A DNA stretch of 64,000 bases from CAVRRZ01 sp963723745 (GTDB lineage: Bacteria > Actinomycetota > Actinomycetes > Mycobacteriales > Geodermatophilaceae), in assembly GCA_963723745.1 (NCBI GenBank), contig CAVRRZ010000001.1, positions 620,001 through 684,000 of the forward strand, in the 5' to 3' direction. The notes beneath the pieces are model-generated. The model saw only the letters and a list, made by a program, of their open reading frames with translations, ran no database searches and was not told where the DNA came from. A program made the translations under genes and the position numbers. Below, one piece after another: positions 47,565-56,276 of the stretch (its first letter is position 1; every line of letters starts with the position of its first letter).

Positions 47565-49181
47565 ATGCGACGAGGACGGGCCATCGGACGCGCGGTCGCG
47601 GCGGCGGTGGCGGCGACGGTCGCGCTGACCGCCTGCGGCGGCGGGACGCCCGCCGAGGGCGGGAACGTGGGCGCGGCCCCGAGCGAGCTCCGACTCGCGA
47701 TCGGCGGCGAGCCCGACGACGGCTTCGACCCGACCCTCGGGTGGGGCCGGTACGGATCTCCCCTGTTCCAGTCGACCCTGCTGACCCGCGACGCCGACAT
47801 GGAGGTGGTGCCCGACCTCGCCACCGGCTACGAGGTGAGCGAGGACGGGCTGGCCTGGACGGTGGAGCTGCGCACGGACGCGCGCTTCAGCGACGGCGAG
47901 CCGGTCACCGCCGACGACGTGGCGTACACCTTCGCGACGGCGAGCGAGAGCGGGGGACTCACCGACGTCACCGCCCTCGAGTCCGCCGAGGTGGTCGACG
48001 AGCACACCGTCGAGCTGCGGCTCGAGGAGCCACGCAGCAGCTTCGTCAACCGGCTCGTCTCGCTGGGCATCGTCCCCGAGCACGCGCACGGCCCGGACTA
48101 CGCGCGCAACCCGATCGGGTCCGGACCGTTCCGTCTCCTGCAGTGGGACGAGGGGCAGCAGCTGATCGTCGAGCGCAACGACGACTACTACGGCGAGCTG
48201 CCGGCCTTCGAGCGGCTGGTCTTCCAGTTCACCGGCGAGGACGCCACGCTCGCCGCCGCCAGCGCCGGAGGTGTGCACCTGGCCGGCCTGCCGTCCTACC
48301 TGACCACCACGGATGTGCCGGGGATGGAACTGCTCAGCGTCGCCTCCGTGGACAACCGCGGCATCGTCTTCCCGTACGTGCCGGACCAGGGCCGGACCAC
48401 CGACGGCGGAGCGCCCATCGGCAACGACGTCACCTCCGACCGTGCCGTGCGCCAGGCGGTCAACCGCGCCGTCGACCGTCAGGCTCTCGTGGACGGCGTC
48501 CTGGACGGGTACGGGACACCGGCCGTCGGGCCGGTCGACGGGCTGCCCTGGCACGAGCCGGCGGCGGCGGTCGAGGATGCCGACACCGACGGCGCCGCGC
48601 AGCTCCTGGAGGCCGCCGGGTGGACCGACGACGACGGTGACGGAGTCCGTGAGCGCGACGGCGTGCCGGCCGCGTTCGACCTGCTCTACCCCGCTGACGA
48701 CAGCCTGCGCCAGGGCCTGTCCCTGGCGGTCGCGGACATGCTCGCGCCGGTCGGCATCGCGGTGGAGGCGCGAGGTGTCGGCTGGGACGAGATCGGGCAG
48801 CGGATGCACGCCGACGCGGTGATGTTCGGTTGGGGCAGCCACGACCCCACCGAGATGTACAACCTCTACTCCTCCTCGCAGGCCGGCGTGGAGTACTGGA
48901 ACCCCGGCTTCTACGCCGACCCCGATGTCGACGCGAACCTCGACGCCGCCATGGCGGCCGCCGACGAGGAGGCGGCGATCCCGTTCTGGCAAGCCGCCCA
49001 GGACGACGGGAACGGCGGCGGCTTCGGGGCCTCGGGCGACGCCGCCTGGGCCTGGCTGGTCAACCTCGACCACACCTATCTCGTGGACGAGTGCCTCGAC
49101 CTGGGGCCGCAGCAGATCGAGCCACATGGCCACGGATGGCCGGTGACGGCCGGCATCACCGGGTGGCAGTGGCGGTGCTGA
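47565..49181 (+). CDS. ABC transporter substrate-binding lipoprotein, nickel/peptide (SBP_bac_5) family
   Basis: A 538-residue extracellular binding protein. The signal RRGRAIGRAVAAAVAATVAL ends in the lipobox LTAC. The body has the SBP_bac_5 profile: LFQSTLLTRDADMEVVPDLA, SEDGLAWTVELRTDARFSDG, DDVAYTFATA, NPIGSGPFRLLQWDEGQQL, VRQAVNRAVDRQALVDGVL. The five-gene order (binding protein, two permeases, two ATPases) is that of nikABCDE/opp systems. An acidic insertion DTDGAAQLLEAAGWTDDDGDG is conserved in the family. Metal versus peptide substrate is not proven; the upstream operator-like sites favour a metal or metal-chelate. Confidence 0.88.
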   Translation: MRRGRAIGRAVAAAVAATVALTACGGGTPAEGGNVGAAPSELRLAIGGEPDDGFDPTLGWGRYGSPLFQSTLLTRDADMEVVPDLATGYEVSEDGLAWTVELRTDARFSDGEPVTADDVAYTFATASESGGLTDVTALESAEVVDEHTVELRLEEPRSSFVNRLVSLGIVPEHAHGPDYARNPIGSGPFRLLQWDEGQQLIVERNDDYYGELPAFERLVFQFTGEDATLAAASAGGVHLAGLPSYLTTTDVPGMELLSVASVDNRGIVFPYVPDQGRTTDGGAPIGNDVTSDRAVRQAVNRAVDRQALVDGVLDGYGTPAVGPVDGLPWHEPAAAVEDADTDGAAQLLEAAGWTDDDGDGVRERDGVPAAFDLLYPADDSLRQGLSLAVADMLAPVGIAVEARGVGWDEIGQRMHADAVMFGWGSHDPTEMYNLYSSSQAGVEYWNPGFYADPDVDANLDAAMAAADEEAAIPFWQAAQDDGNGGGFGASGDAAWAWLVNLDHTYLVDECLDLGPQQIEPHGHGWPVTAGITGWQWRC

Positions 49182-50236
49182 GCACGCCGCCGGCCTGGCT
49201 GCGGACGGCAGGCGCACGGGTGCTCCGGCTCGTGCTGCTCCTCGCCGCGGTGGCCACCGGGTCGTTCCTCCTGATGGTCAACTCCCCGGTCGATCCGGTG
49301 GACGCCTACGTCGGGGGGGACATCGCCGCGGTCGGGCCCGAGCAGCGGGCCCAGATCGCCGAGCGCTGGGGCCTCGACGATCCGCCGCTGGAGCGGTTCG
49401 CGACCTGGATGGGCAACCTTCTCCAGGGTGACCTCGGCCATTCGGCCACCTACAACGCGCCGGTGACCGAGGTGATCGGCGACCGCTTCCTCACCAGCCT
49501 GGCGCTGATGGCCACCGCCTGGCTGCTGTCCGGGATCTTCGGTTTCGGTCTCGGCGTGCTCGCCGGTGTCCGGCAGGGCCGGGCCACCGACCGGGTCATC
49601 GTCTGGTGGGCCTACACGCTGGCCTCGGCGCCGACCTTCTGGGTGGGCCTCCTGCTGCTGTACGCCTTCTCCGTCTCGCTGGGCTGGACGCCGCTGTGCT
49701 GCGCCACGCCGATCGGCGTCCTGGCCGACGACGTCACGCTGCTCGACCGCCTCCACCACCTGATCCTGCCGGCGCTGACCCTGTCGATCGTCGGCGTCGC
49801 ACCCGTCGTCCTGCACACCCGGCACGCCGTCATCGAGGCGCTGGCCAGCGACTACGCCGCCTTCGCGCGGGCCCAGGGCGAGTCGACCACCGGGCTCGTC
49901 GTCCACCGGGTGCTGCGCAACGCCGCCGCCCCCGCCGTCCTGCTGCAGTTCGCCTCCCTCGGCGAGCTCTTCGGTGGGGCGGTGCTCGCCGAGCAGGTGT
50001 TCTCCTACCCGGGCCTGGGTGCCGCGACGACCAGCGCGGCGCTCGGCCAGGACGTGCCGCTGCTGCTGGGCATCGCCCTGTTCACCACCGTCTTCGTCTA
50101 CGTCGGCAACCTGCTCGGCGACCTGGTGCACGCCCGGCTGGACCCGCGGGTGCAGGACTCGCTGCGGACCGGCCGGCGCGGGCGCCGTCCGGAGTCCGCG
50201 GCAGAGCGCGCGCCCGCCCTGGAGGACGTCCGATGA
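49169..50236 (+). CDS. ABC transporter permease, NikB/DppB type
   Basis: A 355-residue permease with six helices. LRLVLLLAAVATGSFLLMVN is TM1; the N-terminal loop has GPEQRAQIAERWGLDDPPLE, the DppB/NikB lead, and WMGNLLQGDLGHSATYNAPV. The EAA loop is SDYAAFARAQGESTTGLVVH. It contains FSYPGLGAATTSAALGQDVP before the last helix. Starts at GTG 49163, 49169 or 49175 all overlap the preceding stop; 49169 is a compromise. Stop overlaps the next permease as ATGA. Confidence 0.9.
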   Translation: MAVLSTPPAWLRTAGARVLRLVLLLAAVATGSFLLMVNSPVDPVDAYVGGDIAAVGPEQRAQIAERWGLDDPPLERFATWMGNLLQGDLGHSATYNAPVTEVIGDRFLTSLALMATAWLLSGIFGFGLGVLAGVRQGRATDRVIVWWAYTLASAPTFWVGLLLLYAFSVSLGWTPLCCATPIGVLADDVTLLDRLHHLILPALTLSIVGVAPVVLHTRHAVIEALASDYAAFARAQGESTTGLVVHRVLRNAAAPAVLLQFASLGELFGGAVLAEQVFSYPGLGAATTSAALGQDVPLLLGIALFTTVFVYVGNLLGDLVHARLDPRVQDSLRTGRRGRRPESAAERAPALEDVR

Positions 50237-51087
50237 CTGCCGTCTCGACGGCGCCGTCGTCCGGGATGCTGGGGGACCGCCGGCGGCGAACGCTGGCCTA
50301 CCTCGCGCTCGCGGTGACGCTCGTGCTCGGCGTCGTGGTGGCCGGCGGCCTGGCCGCCGGCGCCGCCGAGACCACCGACCTCGCCCGACGCAACCTCGGA
50401 CCGTCGTGGGAACACCCCTTCGGCACCGACCGGCTGGGCCGCGACATGCTCGCCCGGGTGCTCGCCGGCCTCCGGCTCAGCCTGCTGGTCGGGACGACGG
50501 CAGCAGCGGTGTCCGCGCTCATCGCGCTCGTGCTCGCCGGGCTCGCCGCCGCCTTCGGCGGGATCGTCGACCGGGCTGTCGGCTGGTTGATCGACCTGTT
50601 CCTGGCCCTGCCGCACCTCGTCCTGCTGATCCTGCTGGCGTTCGCCCTCGGGGGTGGCACGGAGGCGGTCATCATCGCCGTGGCGGTCAGCCACTGGCCG
50701 ACGCTCACCCGGGTGCTGCGCGGCCGGGCCCGGGAGGTCGTGGCATCGGACTACGTGGCGATCAGTCGCGGCCTCGGGCGGGGGCCGTGGTGGATCGCCC
50801 GCAAGCACGTAGGCGGCCAGCTGGCCGGCCACTTCGTCGTCGGCACCGTGCTGCTGTTCCCGCACGCCATCCTGCACGAGGCGGCGCTGTCCTTCCTGGG
50901 CCTCGGCGTCGACCCCGCCGAGCCGTCGATCGGCGTGCTGCTCGCCGAGTCGATGCGCTTCCTGACCACCGGCGCCTGGTGGCTGGCCGTGCTGCCCGGG
51001 CTGTGCCTGCTCGTCGTCGTCAAGCTGGTCGACACCGTCGGCCAGAACGCCCGCGCCCTGCTGGATCCGAGGAGCCACCACCTGTGA
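50233..51087 (+). CDS. ABC transporter permease, NikC/DppC type
   Basis: A 284-residue second permease. The DppC/NikC hallmark PFGTDRLGRDMLARVLAGLR is present, followed by the helices and the EAA loop ASDYVAISRGLGRGPWWIAR and LHEAALSFLGLGVDPAEPSI. ATG 50233 overlaps the NikB-type stop; GTG of the ATPase gene overlaps its own end. With 49169-50236 it forms the heterodimeric channel. Confidence 0.92.
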   Translation: MTAVSTAPSSGMLGDRRRRTLAYLALAVTLVLGVVVAGGLAAGAAETTDLARRNLGPSWEHPFGTDRLGRDMLARVLAGLRLSLLVGTTAAAVSALIALVLAGLAAAFGGIVDRAVGWLIDLFLALPHLVLLILLAFALGGGTEAVIIAVAVSHWPTLTRVLRGRAREVVASDYVAISRGLGRGPWWIARKHVGGQLAGHFVVGTVLLFPHAILHEAALSFLGLGVDPAEPSIGVLLAESMRFLTTGAWWLAVLPGLCLLVVVKLVDTVGQNARALLDPRSHHL

Positions 51088-51968
51088 CCGGAACCATGAT
51101 CACGACGATGCGGCACAACACCGTGGAGTCCGCCGGGCTCGGCAGCGCCGCCCCGCTCACGCACTCCCCTCGGCTCGAGGTCCGTGGGCTCGAGGTCGAC
51201 TTCGTCCAGTACGAACGGGGGCTCCGCCGGCGCACCGTCCACGCACTGACCGGGATGGACCTGACGGCCGACGTCGGCGAGGTGGTCGCCCTGGTGGGCG
51301 CGAGCGGCGCCGGCAAGAGCCTCCTCGCCTCCGCAGCGCTCGGGCTGCTCCCACCGAACGCGGTGGAGCGCGGGTCGATCCTGGTCGACGGCGTCCCGCT
51401 GGACGTGGCCGACCGGCGCCGCATGGCGGGTCGGGGTCTGTCGCTGCTGCCGCAGTCGGTGGCCTTCCTCGACCCGCTGGCGAAGGTCGGCCGGCAGGTC
51501 CGGCGGGCGGCCCGCCTGGCGGGCCACGCAGCCCCGCGCCGCGCCGCCGAGGAGGCACTGGCCCGCCGCGGCCTGGGTCGCGACGTCTTTCGCCGGTATC
51601 CGCACGAACTGTCGGGCGGGATGGCCCGGCGGGTCCTCGTCGCCATGGCGACCCTGAGCCGTCCCCGCGTGCTGCTGGCCGACGAGCCGACCGCGGGCCT
51701 GCCGGCGGACGCGCTCCGCGAGGTGCTCGGCGACCTGCGCTCCCTGGCCGACGCAGGGTGCGCCGTCGTCCTGATCACCCACGAGCTGGAGGCGGCGCTG
51801 GAGATGGCCGACCGGGTGGTGATCTGCCGGTCCGGCCGGACGGTCGACGCCGTGGGCCCCGCCGCGTTCAGGGGGGACGGCCGGCTGCTCGAGCACGACT
51901 ACACCCGCTCGCTGTGGCAGGCCCTCCCCGCCAACGGCTTCCGCGTCCCGGACCGCCAACCGTGCTGA
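51084..51968 (+). CDS. ABC transporter ATPase, NikD/OppD type
   Basis: A 294-residue ATPase. After a variable 35-residue lead: LEVRGLEVDFVQYERGLRRR, Walker A VALVGASGAGKSLLASAALG, Q-loop LLPQSVAFLDPLAKVGRQV, signature HELSGGMARRVLVAMATL, Walker B VLLADEPTAGLPADALREV and switch His LITHELEAALEMADRV. The GAGKSLLA and GGMxxRV forms are those of OppD/NikD ATPases. The C-terminal oligopeptide extension is short. GTG 51084; an ATG slightly downstream (MITTMRH) is possible. Confidence 0.9.
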   Translation: MTGTMITTMRHNTVESAGLGSAAPLTHSPRLEVRGLEVDFVQYERGLRRRTVHALTGMDLTADVGEVVALVGASGAGKSLLASAALGLLPPNAVERGSILVDGVPLDVADRRRMAGRGLSLLPQSVAFLDPLAKVGRQVRRAARLAGHAAPRRAAEEALARRGLGRDVFRRYPHELSGGMARRVLVAMATLSRPRVLLADEPTAGLPADALREVLGDLRSLADAGCAVVLITHELEAALEMADRVVICRSGRTVDAVGPAAFRGDGRLLEHDYTRSLWQALPANGFRVPDRQPC

Positions 51969-52606
51969 CCGCCGACGGCCTCTGGTTCCGCTACGGCCGG
52001 GACCGCCCGTGGGTGCTCGCCGACGCCGACCTCACCCTCGGCGACGGGGAGGTCGTCGGCCTGCTCGGCCCGAGCGGTTGCGGCAAGAGCACGCTGGGTC
52101 GGGCGCTCGCCGGATTCCTCCGCCCGGCCGTGGGCGCCGTTCGGGTGGACGGCGAGCCGCTCCCGACCGCACACCGGCGTGGCCCCTGGCCGGTCCAGCT
52201 CGTGCTCCAACACCCCGAACGCGCCATGGATCCGAGGTGGACGATCCGCGAGGTGCTGGCCGGCGCCGGCGCCGGCGCCGAGGAGGTGGCCGCGCTGGAC
52301 GACTGGCTGCTCGACCCGGAATGGCTGGCCCGCTATCCCCACGAGATCAGCGGGGGAGAGCTGCAGCGGGTCAACCTCGCCCGGGCCATGCTCGCCCGGC
52401 CGCGGCACGTCGTGGCCGACGAGATCACGGCAAGCCTGGACCCCGTGACGCAGGCCCGCATCTGGCAGTTGCTCGGGTCGTGGGCGCGCTCGCGGGGGGT
52501 CGGGGTGCTCGCCATCTCCCACGACCGCGGCCTGCTGGCGGCGGTCGCCGACCGCGTCGTCGACTGGGAGATCGCCGCCGGTGTCGATCGGGCGGCGTGC
52601 CGCTGA
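51962..52606 (+). CDS. ABC transporter ATPase, NikE/OppF type
   Basis: A 214-residue ATPase, shorter than typical OppF (about 320), consistent with NikE. Walker A is VVGLLGPSGCGKSTLGRALA, Q-loop QLVLQHPERAMDPRWTIREV, signature HEISGGELQRVNLARAML, Walker B HVVADEITASLDPVTQARIW and switch His ISHDRGLLAAVADRVV. Between Q-loop and signature there is a short GAGAGAEE run encoded by GCC GGC repeats. GTG 51962 overlaps the previous stop. The next gene, lutA, is 106 bases away and probably separate. Confidence 0.9.
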   Translation: MLTADGLWFRYGRDRPWVLADADLTLGDGEVVGLLGPSGCGKSTLGRALAGFLRPAVGAVRVDGEPLPTAHRRGPWPVQLVLQHPERAMDPRWTIREVLAGAGAGAEEVAALDDWLLDPEWLARYPHEISGGELQRVNLARAMLARPRHVVADEITASLDPVTQARIWQLLGSWARSRGVGVLAISHDRGLLAAVADRVVDWEIAAGVDRAACR

Positions 52607-52712
52607 CGTCGGTCGCCGAACGGCGGCAGGCTGTGGGTCGACGAGCGGCGAAGCTGCTTCTGGGCGAGGCTCAGGGCGTGGCGCCGGTGAGGTCGCGAGG
52701 GAAGGGGACCGG

Positions 52713-53486
52713 ATGAAGGTCGCACTGTTCGCCACCTGCCTGGTGGACACCATGGTCCCGCAGGTGGCGCACGCGACCGCCTCGCTGCTCCAGCGACTCG
52801 GGCACGAGGTGGTGGTGCCGCCCGGCCAGGCGTGCTGCGGGCAGATGCACGTCAACACCGGCTACCGACGCGAGGCCGTGCCCGTCGTGGCCAACCACGT
52901 GCGCGCCTTCGCCGGCGCCGAGGCGGTGGTCGCGCCGTCCGGGTCGTGTGTCGCCTCGATCCACCACCAGCAGGCCGAGGTCGCCCGCCGGGCGGGGGAG
53001 CACGGGCTCGCGGAGGACGCCTCGGCGCTGGCGGAGCGGACCTACGAGCTGTCCCAGTTCCTGGTCGACGTCCTCGGTGTCACCGACGTCGGCGCGTACT
53101 ACCCCCACCGCGTGACCTACCACCCGACCTGCCATTCCCTGCGGATGCTGAAGGTCGGCGAACGCCCGCTGCAGCTGCTGCGCGCCGTCCGGGGGCTCGA
53201 TCTCGTGGAGCTCCCGGCGGCCGACCAGTGCTGCGGCTTCGGCGGCACGTTCGCGGTCAAGAACGCCGACACCTCGACGGCGATGCTCACCGACAAGATG
53301 ACCAACGTGCTGTCCACGCACGCGGAGGTGTGCACCGCGGGCGACGCGTCGTGCCTGATGCACATCGGCGGCGGGCTCTCCCGGCTGCGCGCCGGCACGC
53401 GCACCGTGCACCTGGCCGAGATCCTCGCCTCGACGGAGGACGCAGTGACACCGCACCAGACGACCCGGCCGGCGGTTCCGGCATGA
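52713..53486 (+). CDS. lutA: L-lactate utilisation protein LutA
   Basis: A 257-residue LutA/GlpC-like protein with two CCG domains: PPGQACCGQMHVNTGYRREA and LPAADQCCGFGGTFAVKN, plus VTYHPTCHSLRMLK and VCTAGDASCLMHIGGGLSRL. The Cys-rich CCG units bind iron-sulfur or heterodisulfide-reductase-type clusters and take part in oxidising L-lactate to pyruvate with LutB and LutC. ATG 52713 with GAGGGAAGGGG. The stop overlaps an ATG that opens a 17-codon ORF leading into lutB. Confidence 0.92.
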   Translation: MKVALFATCLVDTMVPQVAHATASLLQRLGHEVVVPPGQACCGQMHVNTGYRREAVPVVANHVRAFAGAEAVVAPSGSCVASIHHQQAEVARRAGEHGLAEDASALAERTYELSQFLVDVLGVTDVGAYYPHRVTYHPTCHSLRMLKVGERPLQLLRAVRGLDLVELPAADQCCGFGGTFAVKNADTSTAMLTDKMTNVLSTHAEVCTAGDASCLMHIGGGLSRLRAGTRTVHLAEILASTEDAVTPHQTTRPAVPA

Positions 53487-53536
53487 CCCGCGGAGCGGCC
53501 ATTATGGCCATAAAGGCCGTGGGGGCGGGAGCGTGA
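53483..53536 (+). CDS. 17-residue coupling ORF between lutA and lutB
   Basis: ATG 53483 overlaps the lutA stop (ATGA) and the ORF ends TGA at 53534-53536, overlapping the lutB start (GTGA). The peptide reads MTRGAAIMAIKAVGAGA. The ribosome could thus pass from lutA to lutB by two termination-reinitiation steps. The ORF contains the palindrome TTATGGCCATAA. It could be a coupling device, a leader peptide or chance, since only 18 codons are involved; I rate its being translated as plausible, not shown. Confidence 0.4.
   Translation: MTRGAAIMAIKAVGAGA
53502..53513. promoter_or_regulatory. TTATGGCCATAA palindrome inside the lutA-lutB junction
   Basis: A perfect 12-bp palindrome, AT-rich at its ends in a region of more than 70% G+C, located 20 bases before the lutB start. 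It may be an internal operator for a GntR/LutR-type regulator, or may be incidental to the 17-codon ORF. Confidence 0.4.
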
Positions 53537-55014
53537 GCGCGGTCGAGCTCGGCATGCCGTCGATCCCGACCGCGCCCCGAGGGGTGGGTCACCTGCGAGG
53601 TGACGAACCGTTCCCGGACGCCGCACGGACGGCGCTGCGCGACGGCCAGCTGCGCGCCAACCTCGGCCACGCCACGTCGACGATCCGGGACAAGCGGGCG
53701 AAGGTCGTCGGCGAGGTGCCGGACTGGGAGCAGCTGCGCGCGGCCGGCAAGGCGATCAAGACCGCCACGATGGCCCGGCTCGACGAGCACCTGGTCGAGC
53801 TGGAGGAGCAGGTCACCGCCCGCGGCGGCACGGTCCACTGGGCCCGCGACGCGAACGAGGCCAACGAGATCGTGACCCGGCTGGTGCAGGCCACCGGCTC
53901 CGACGAGGTGGTCAAGGTCAAGTCGATGGCCACCCAGGAGATCGGCCTCAACGAGGCCCTCGAGGCCGCCGGCATCACCGCGCACGAGACCGACCTCGCC
54001 GAGCTGATCGTGCAGCTCGGCGACGACAAGCCCAGCCACATCCTGGTGCCGGCCATCCACAAGAACCGGTCGGAGATCCGCGAGATCTTCCTGCGCACCA
54101 TGCCGGACGTCGACCCCGACCTCACCGACGACCCGCGCCGACTGGCGATGGCCGCGCGCGCCCACCTGCGGGAGCGGTTCCTGCGGGCGAAGGTCGCGAT
54201 CAGCGGCGCCAACTTCGGCGTGGCCGAGACCGGCACGCTGGCCGTCGTCGAGAGCGAGGGCAACGGCCGGATGTGCCTCACCCTCCCCCAGACCCTCATC
54301 ACGGTCATGGGCATCGAGAAGCTGGTGCCGACCTGGCGCGACCTCGAGGTCTTCCTGCAGCTGCTCCCGCGCAGCTCCACCGGCGAGCGGATGAACCCCT
54401 ACACGTCGATGTGGGCCGGGGTCACCCCCGGCGACGGCCCGCAGGAGTTCCACCTGGTGCTGCTCGACAACGGGCGGACGGCGGTGCTCGCCGACGAGGT
54501 GGGCCGGGAGGCGCTGCACTGCATCCGCTGCTCGGCCTGCCTCAACGTCTGCCCGGTCTACGAGCGCACCGGCGGCCACGCGTACGGCTCGGTCTACCCG
54601 GGCCCGATCGGGGCGGTGCTGTCGCCCCAGCTCACCGGGATCTCGAAGGGCGAGGCGGACAACTCCGCATACCTTCCCTTCGCGTCGTCGCTGTGCGGGG
54701 CCTGCTACGAGGTCTGCCCGGTGGCCATCGACATCCCGTCGATCCTCGTGCACCTGCGCGGGGAGCACGTGGAGGCACAGACCCGGCCCACGCCGGAGGG
54801 CGTCGCCTTCAGGGCGCTGGCGAGGATCATGTCCGACCCGAAGAAGTGGCGACTGGCCCAGCGCGCCGCCCGCGCCGGGCGGCTGCTCGCCAGAGGCCGG
54901 CCGACGATGCCGCCGCTGCCACCGCCGCTGTCGGGCTGGACCCGCACCCGCGACCTGCCCACCCCGCCGAAGGAGACCTTCACGCAGGCCTGGGCCCGGG
55001 AGCACGGCGAATGA
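53533..55014 (+). CDS. lutB: L-lactate utilisation iron-sulfur protein LutB
   Basis: A 493-residue LutB. The N-terminal LUD domain includes RDANEANEIVTRLVQATGSD, KVKSMATQEIGLNEALEAAG, ISGANFGVAETGTLAVVESE and RTAVLADEVGREALHCIRC. Two 4Fe-4S motifs follow: CIRCSACLNVCPVYERTGGH and LCGACYEVCPVAIDIPSILV. A C-terminal tail is basic and Pro-rich (RGRPTMPPLPPPLSGWTRTR). It transfers electrons from lactate to the respiratory chain. GTG 53533 overlaps the 17-codon ORF; stop overlaps lutC. Confidence 0.94.
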   Translation: MSAVELGMPSIPTAPRGVGHLRGDEPFPDAARTALRDGQLRANLGHATSTIRDKRAKVVGEVPDWEQLRAAGKAIKTATMARLDEHLVELEEQVTARGGTVHWARDANEANEIVTRLVQATGSDEVVKVKSMATQEIGLNEALEAAGITAHETDLAELIVQLGDDKPSHILVPAIHKNRSEIREIFLRTMPDVDPDLTDDPRRLAMAARAHLRERFLRAKVAISGANFGVAETGTLAVVESEGNGRMCLTLPQTLITVMGIEKLVPTWRDLEVFLQLLPRSSTGERMNPYTSMWAGVTPGDGPQEFHLVLLDNGRTAVLADEVGREALHCIRCSACLNVCPVYERTGGHAYGSVYPGPIGAVLSPQLTGISKGEADNSAYLPFASSLCGACYEVCPVAIDIPSILVHLRGEHVEAQTRPTPEGVAFRALARIMSDPKKWRLAQRAARAGRLLARGRPTMPPLPPPLSGWTRTRDLPTPPKETFTQAWAREHGE

Positions 55015-55652
55015 CCAGCACTCGAGAGGAGGCCCGCCAGGAGGTCCTCGCCCGCATCCGCACAGCCCTGGGCGAGTCCCGTCCCGCCCCGACCGAGGCG
55101 AGGCGCGACTACCGGCTGGCCGACGACTCCCCCGCCGACGTGCTGCACCATCGGCTCGTCGACCGGCTCGAGGACTACAAGGCCTCGGTGTTCCGCTGCG
55201 GCCCGGACGACATCGCCGCCACCGTGGCGGGCGCGCTCGACGCGGGGCTGGGCACCGACTGGGGCCCGGACACGGTCCTGGCCGCCCCCGGCGTGCCCAC
55301 CGGCTGGCGTCCCGACGGCGTGGCCGACGACGACGGCGGGCCCCCCGTCGCGCTGGCCGACCGGGCCGCGGCGCTGACCGGAGTGGCGGTGGCGATCGCC
55401 GACACCGGGACCCTGGTGCTCGACGGCACCCCCGTGTGCGGACGGCGGGCACTGTCGCTGCTGCCCGACTGCCTGGTCTGCGTGGTGACGGCCGATCAGG
55501 TGGTCGGCAGCGTGCCCGAGGGTCTGGCCCGGCTCGATCCGGTGGCGCCGCTGACGATGATCAGCGGCCCGTCGGCGACCAGCGACATCGAGCTCGAGCG
55601 CGTGGAGGGTGTGCACGGTCCGCGCACCCTGCTCGTCGTCCTCGTCGACTGA
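55011..55652 (+). CDS. lutC: L-lactate utilisation protein LutC
   Basis: A 213-residue LUD-domain protein, third component of LutABC. It starts MTSTREEARQEVLARIRTAL and shows AADRAAALTGVAVAIADTGT-type core (ALTGVAVAIADTGTLVLDG), then LSLLPDCLVCVVTADQVVGS, ISGPSATSDIELERVEGVHG and PRTLLVVLVD. ATG 55011 overlaps the lutB stop. The trio permits growth on L-lactate; the matching permease gene is at 16864-18774. Confidence 0.93.
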   Translation: MTSTREEARQEVLARIRTALGESRPAPTEARRDYRLADDSPADVLHHRLVDRLEDYKASVFRCGPDDIAATVAGALDAGLGTDWGPDTVLAAPGVPTGWRPDGVADDDGGPPVALADRAAALTGVAVAIADTGTLVLDGTPVCGRRALSLLPDCLVCVVTADQVVGSVPEGLARLDPVAPLTMISGPSATSDIELERVEGVHGPRTLLVVLVD

Positions 55653-55695
55653 CGGGGCTCACCGGGCCTGCGGAGCTCCGTCGCGAGGGAACTCC

Positions 55696-56199
55696 TCACC
55701 TCTCCGCGGCGAGGCGGTCCCGCTCGGCGGGCCAGCGCTCGACCGCGCCGAGCAGCTCGCGACGCAGGAACGCGAAGAAGTCGCGGGTCTCGGCGAGCCG
55801 CCGCCCGCCCGGACGCTCGGTGCCGAGAGCGTCGACCCCCGACTCGAGCACCTCCTCGAAGCGCTGCAGCTGCGCGACCTCGACCTGCATGAACCGCGAC
55901 CACAGGTCGCGATCGTCGAGGACGTAGAGGTCGCTGCGCGTGCCCGGCTCGCGTTCGCGGGCGAACAGCCCGTACTGGACGAGCTGACGGACGGCGGTGC
56001 TGATCGCCGCCGCGCTCACCTGCAGCCCCGCCGCCAGATCGGCGGCGCTGTAGCGGTCGGCGTCGTCGGCGAGGGCGTAGGCGAGCAGGCGGGCCGGCAT
56101 CGGCGCCATCCCCGCCTCCCGTAGCACGAGGGCGAAGCGCTCCACGTAGCGGAGCAGCTCGCGCCGCTCCGCGTCGGGGCCGTCGTCCAGGACCGCCAT
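55696..56199 (-). CDS. GbsR/MarR-type transcriptional regulator
   Basis: A 167-residue winged-helix protein. ATG 56199 with GAGGAGG directly upstream. The helices read RYVERFALVLREAGMAPMPA and RLLAYALADDADRYSAADLA, the recognition helix VSAAAISTAVRQLVQYGLFA and wing REREPGTRSDLYVL; this profile, with the C-terminal extension RFEEVLESGVDALG, fits GbsR-like MarR regulators. It diverges from a two-gene ABC exporter, with which it shares 97 bases containing a palindrome, so it probably represses the exporter and itself. Confidence 0.88.
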   Translation of the reverse strand: MAVLDDGPDAERRELLRYVERFALVLREAGMAPMPARLLAYALADDADRYSAADLAAGLQVSAAAISTAVRQLVQYGLFAREREPGTRSDLYVLDDRDLWSRFMQVEVAQLQRFEEVLESGVDALGTERPGGRRLAETRDFFAFLRRELLGAVERWPAERDRLAAER

Positions 56200-56250
56200 C
56201 GTTCCTCCTCGTCCGGGCCAGAAGGCCACCCTAACGCAGACTTCCCATGT

Positions 56251-56276
56251 TTGACATACTTCACAACTTCGTGAAG
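56251..56276 (+). promoter_or_regulatory. TTGACA element and CTTCAC-N6-GTGAAG operator
   Basis: TTGACA (56251-56256) is a perfect -35 hexamer toward the ABC genes; CTTCAC (56259-56264) and GTGAAG (56271-56276) form a palindrome in the spacer, just 21 bases before the ABC ATPase start. A repressor there would block the promoter. Likely ligand-controlled by the divergent GbsR/MarR protein. Confidence 0.6.
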
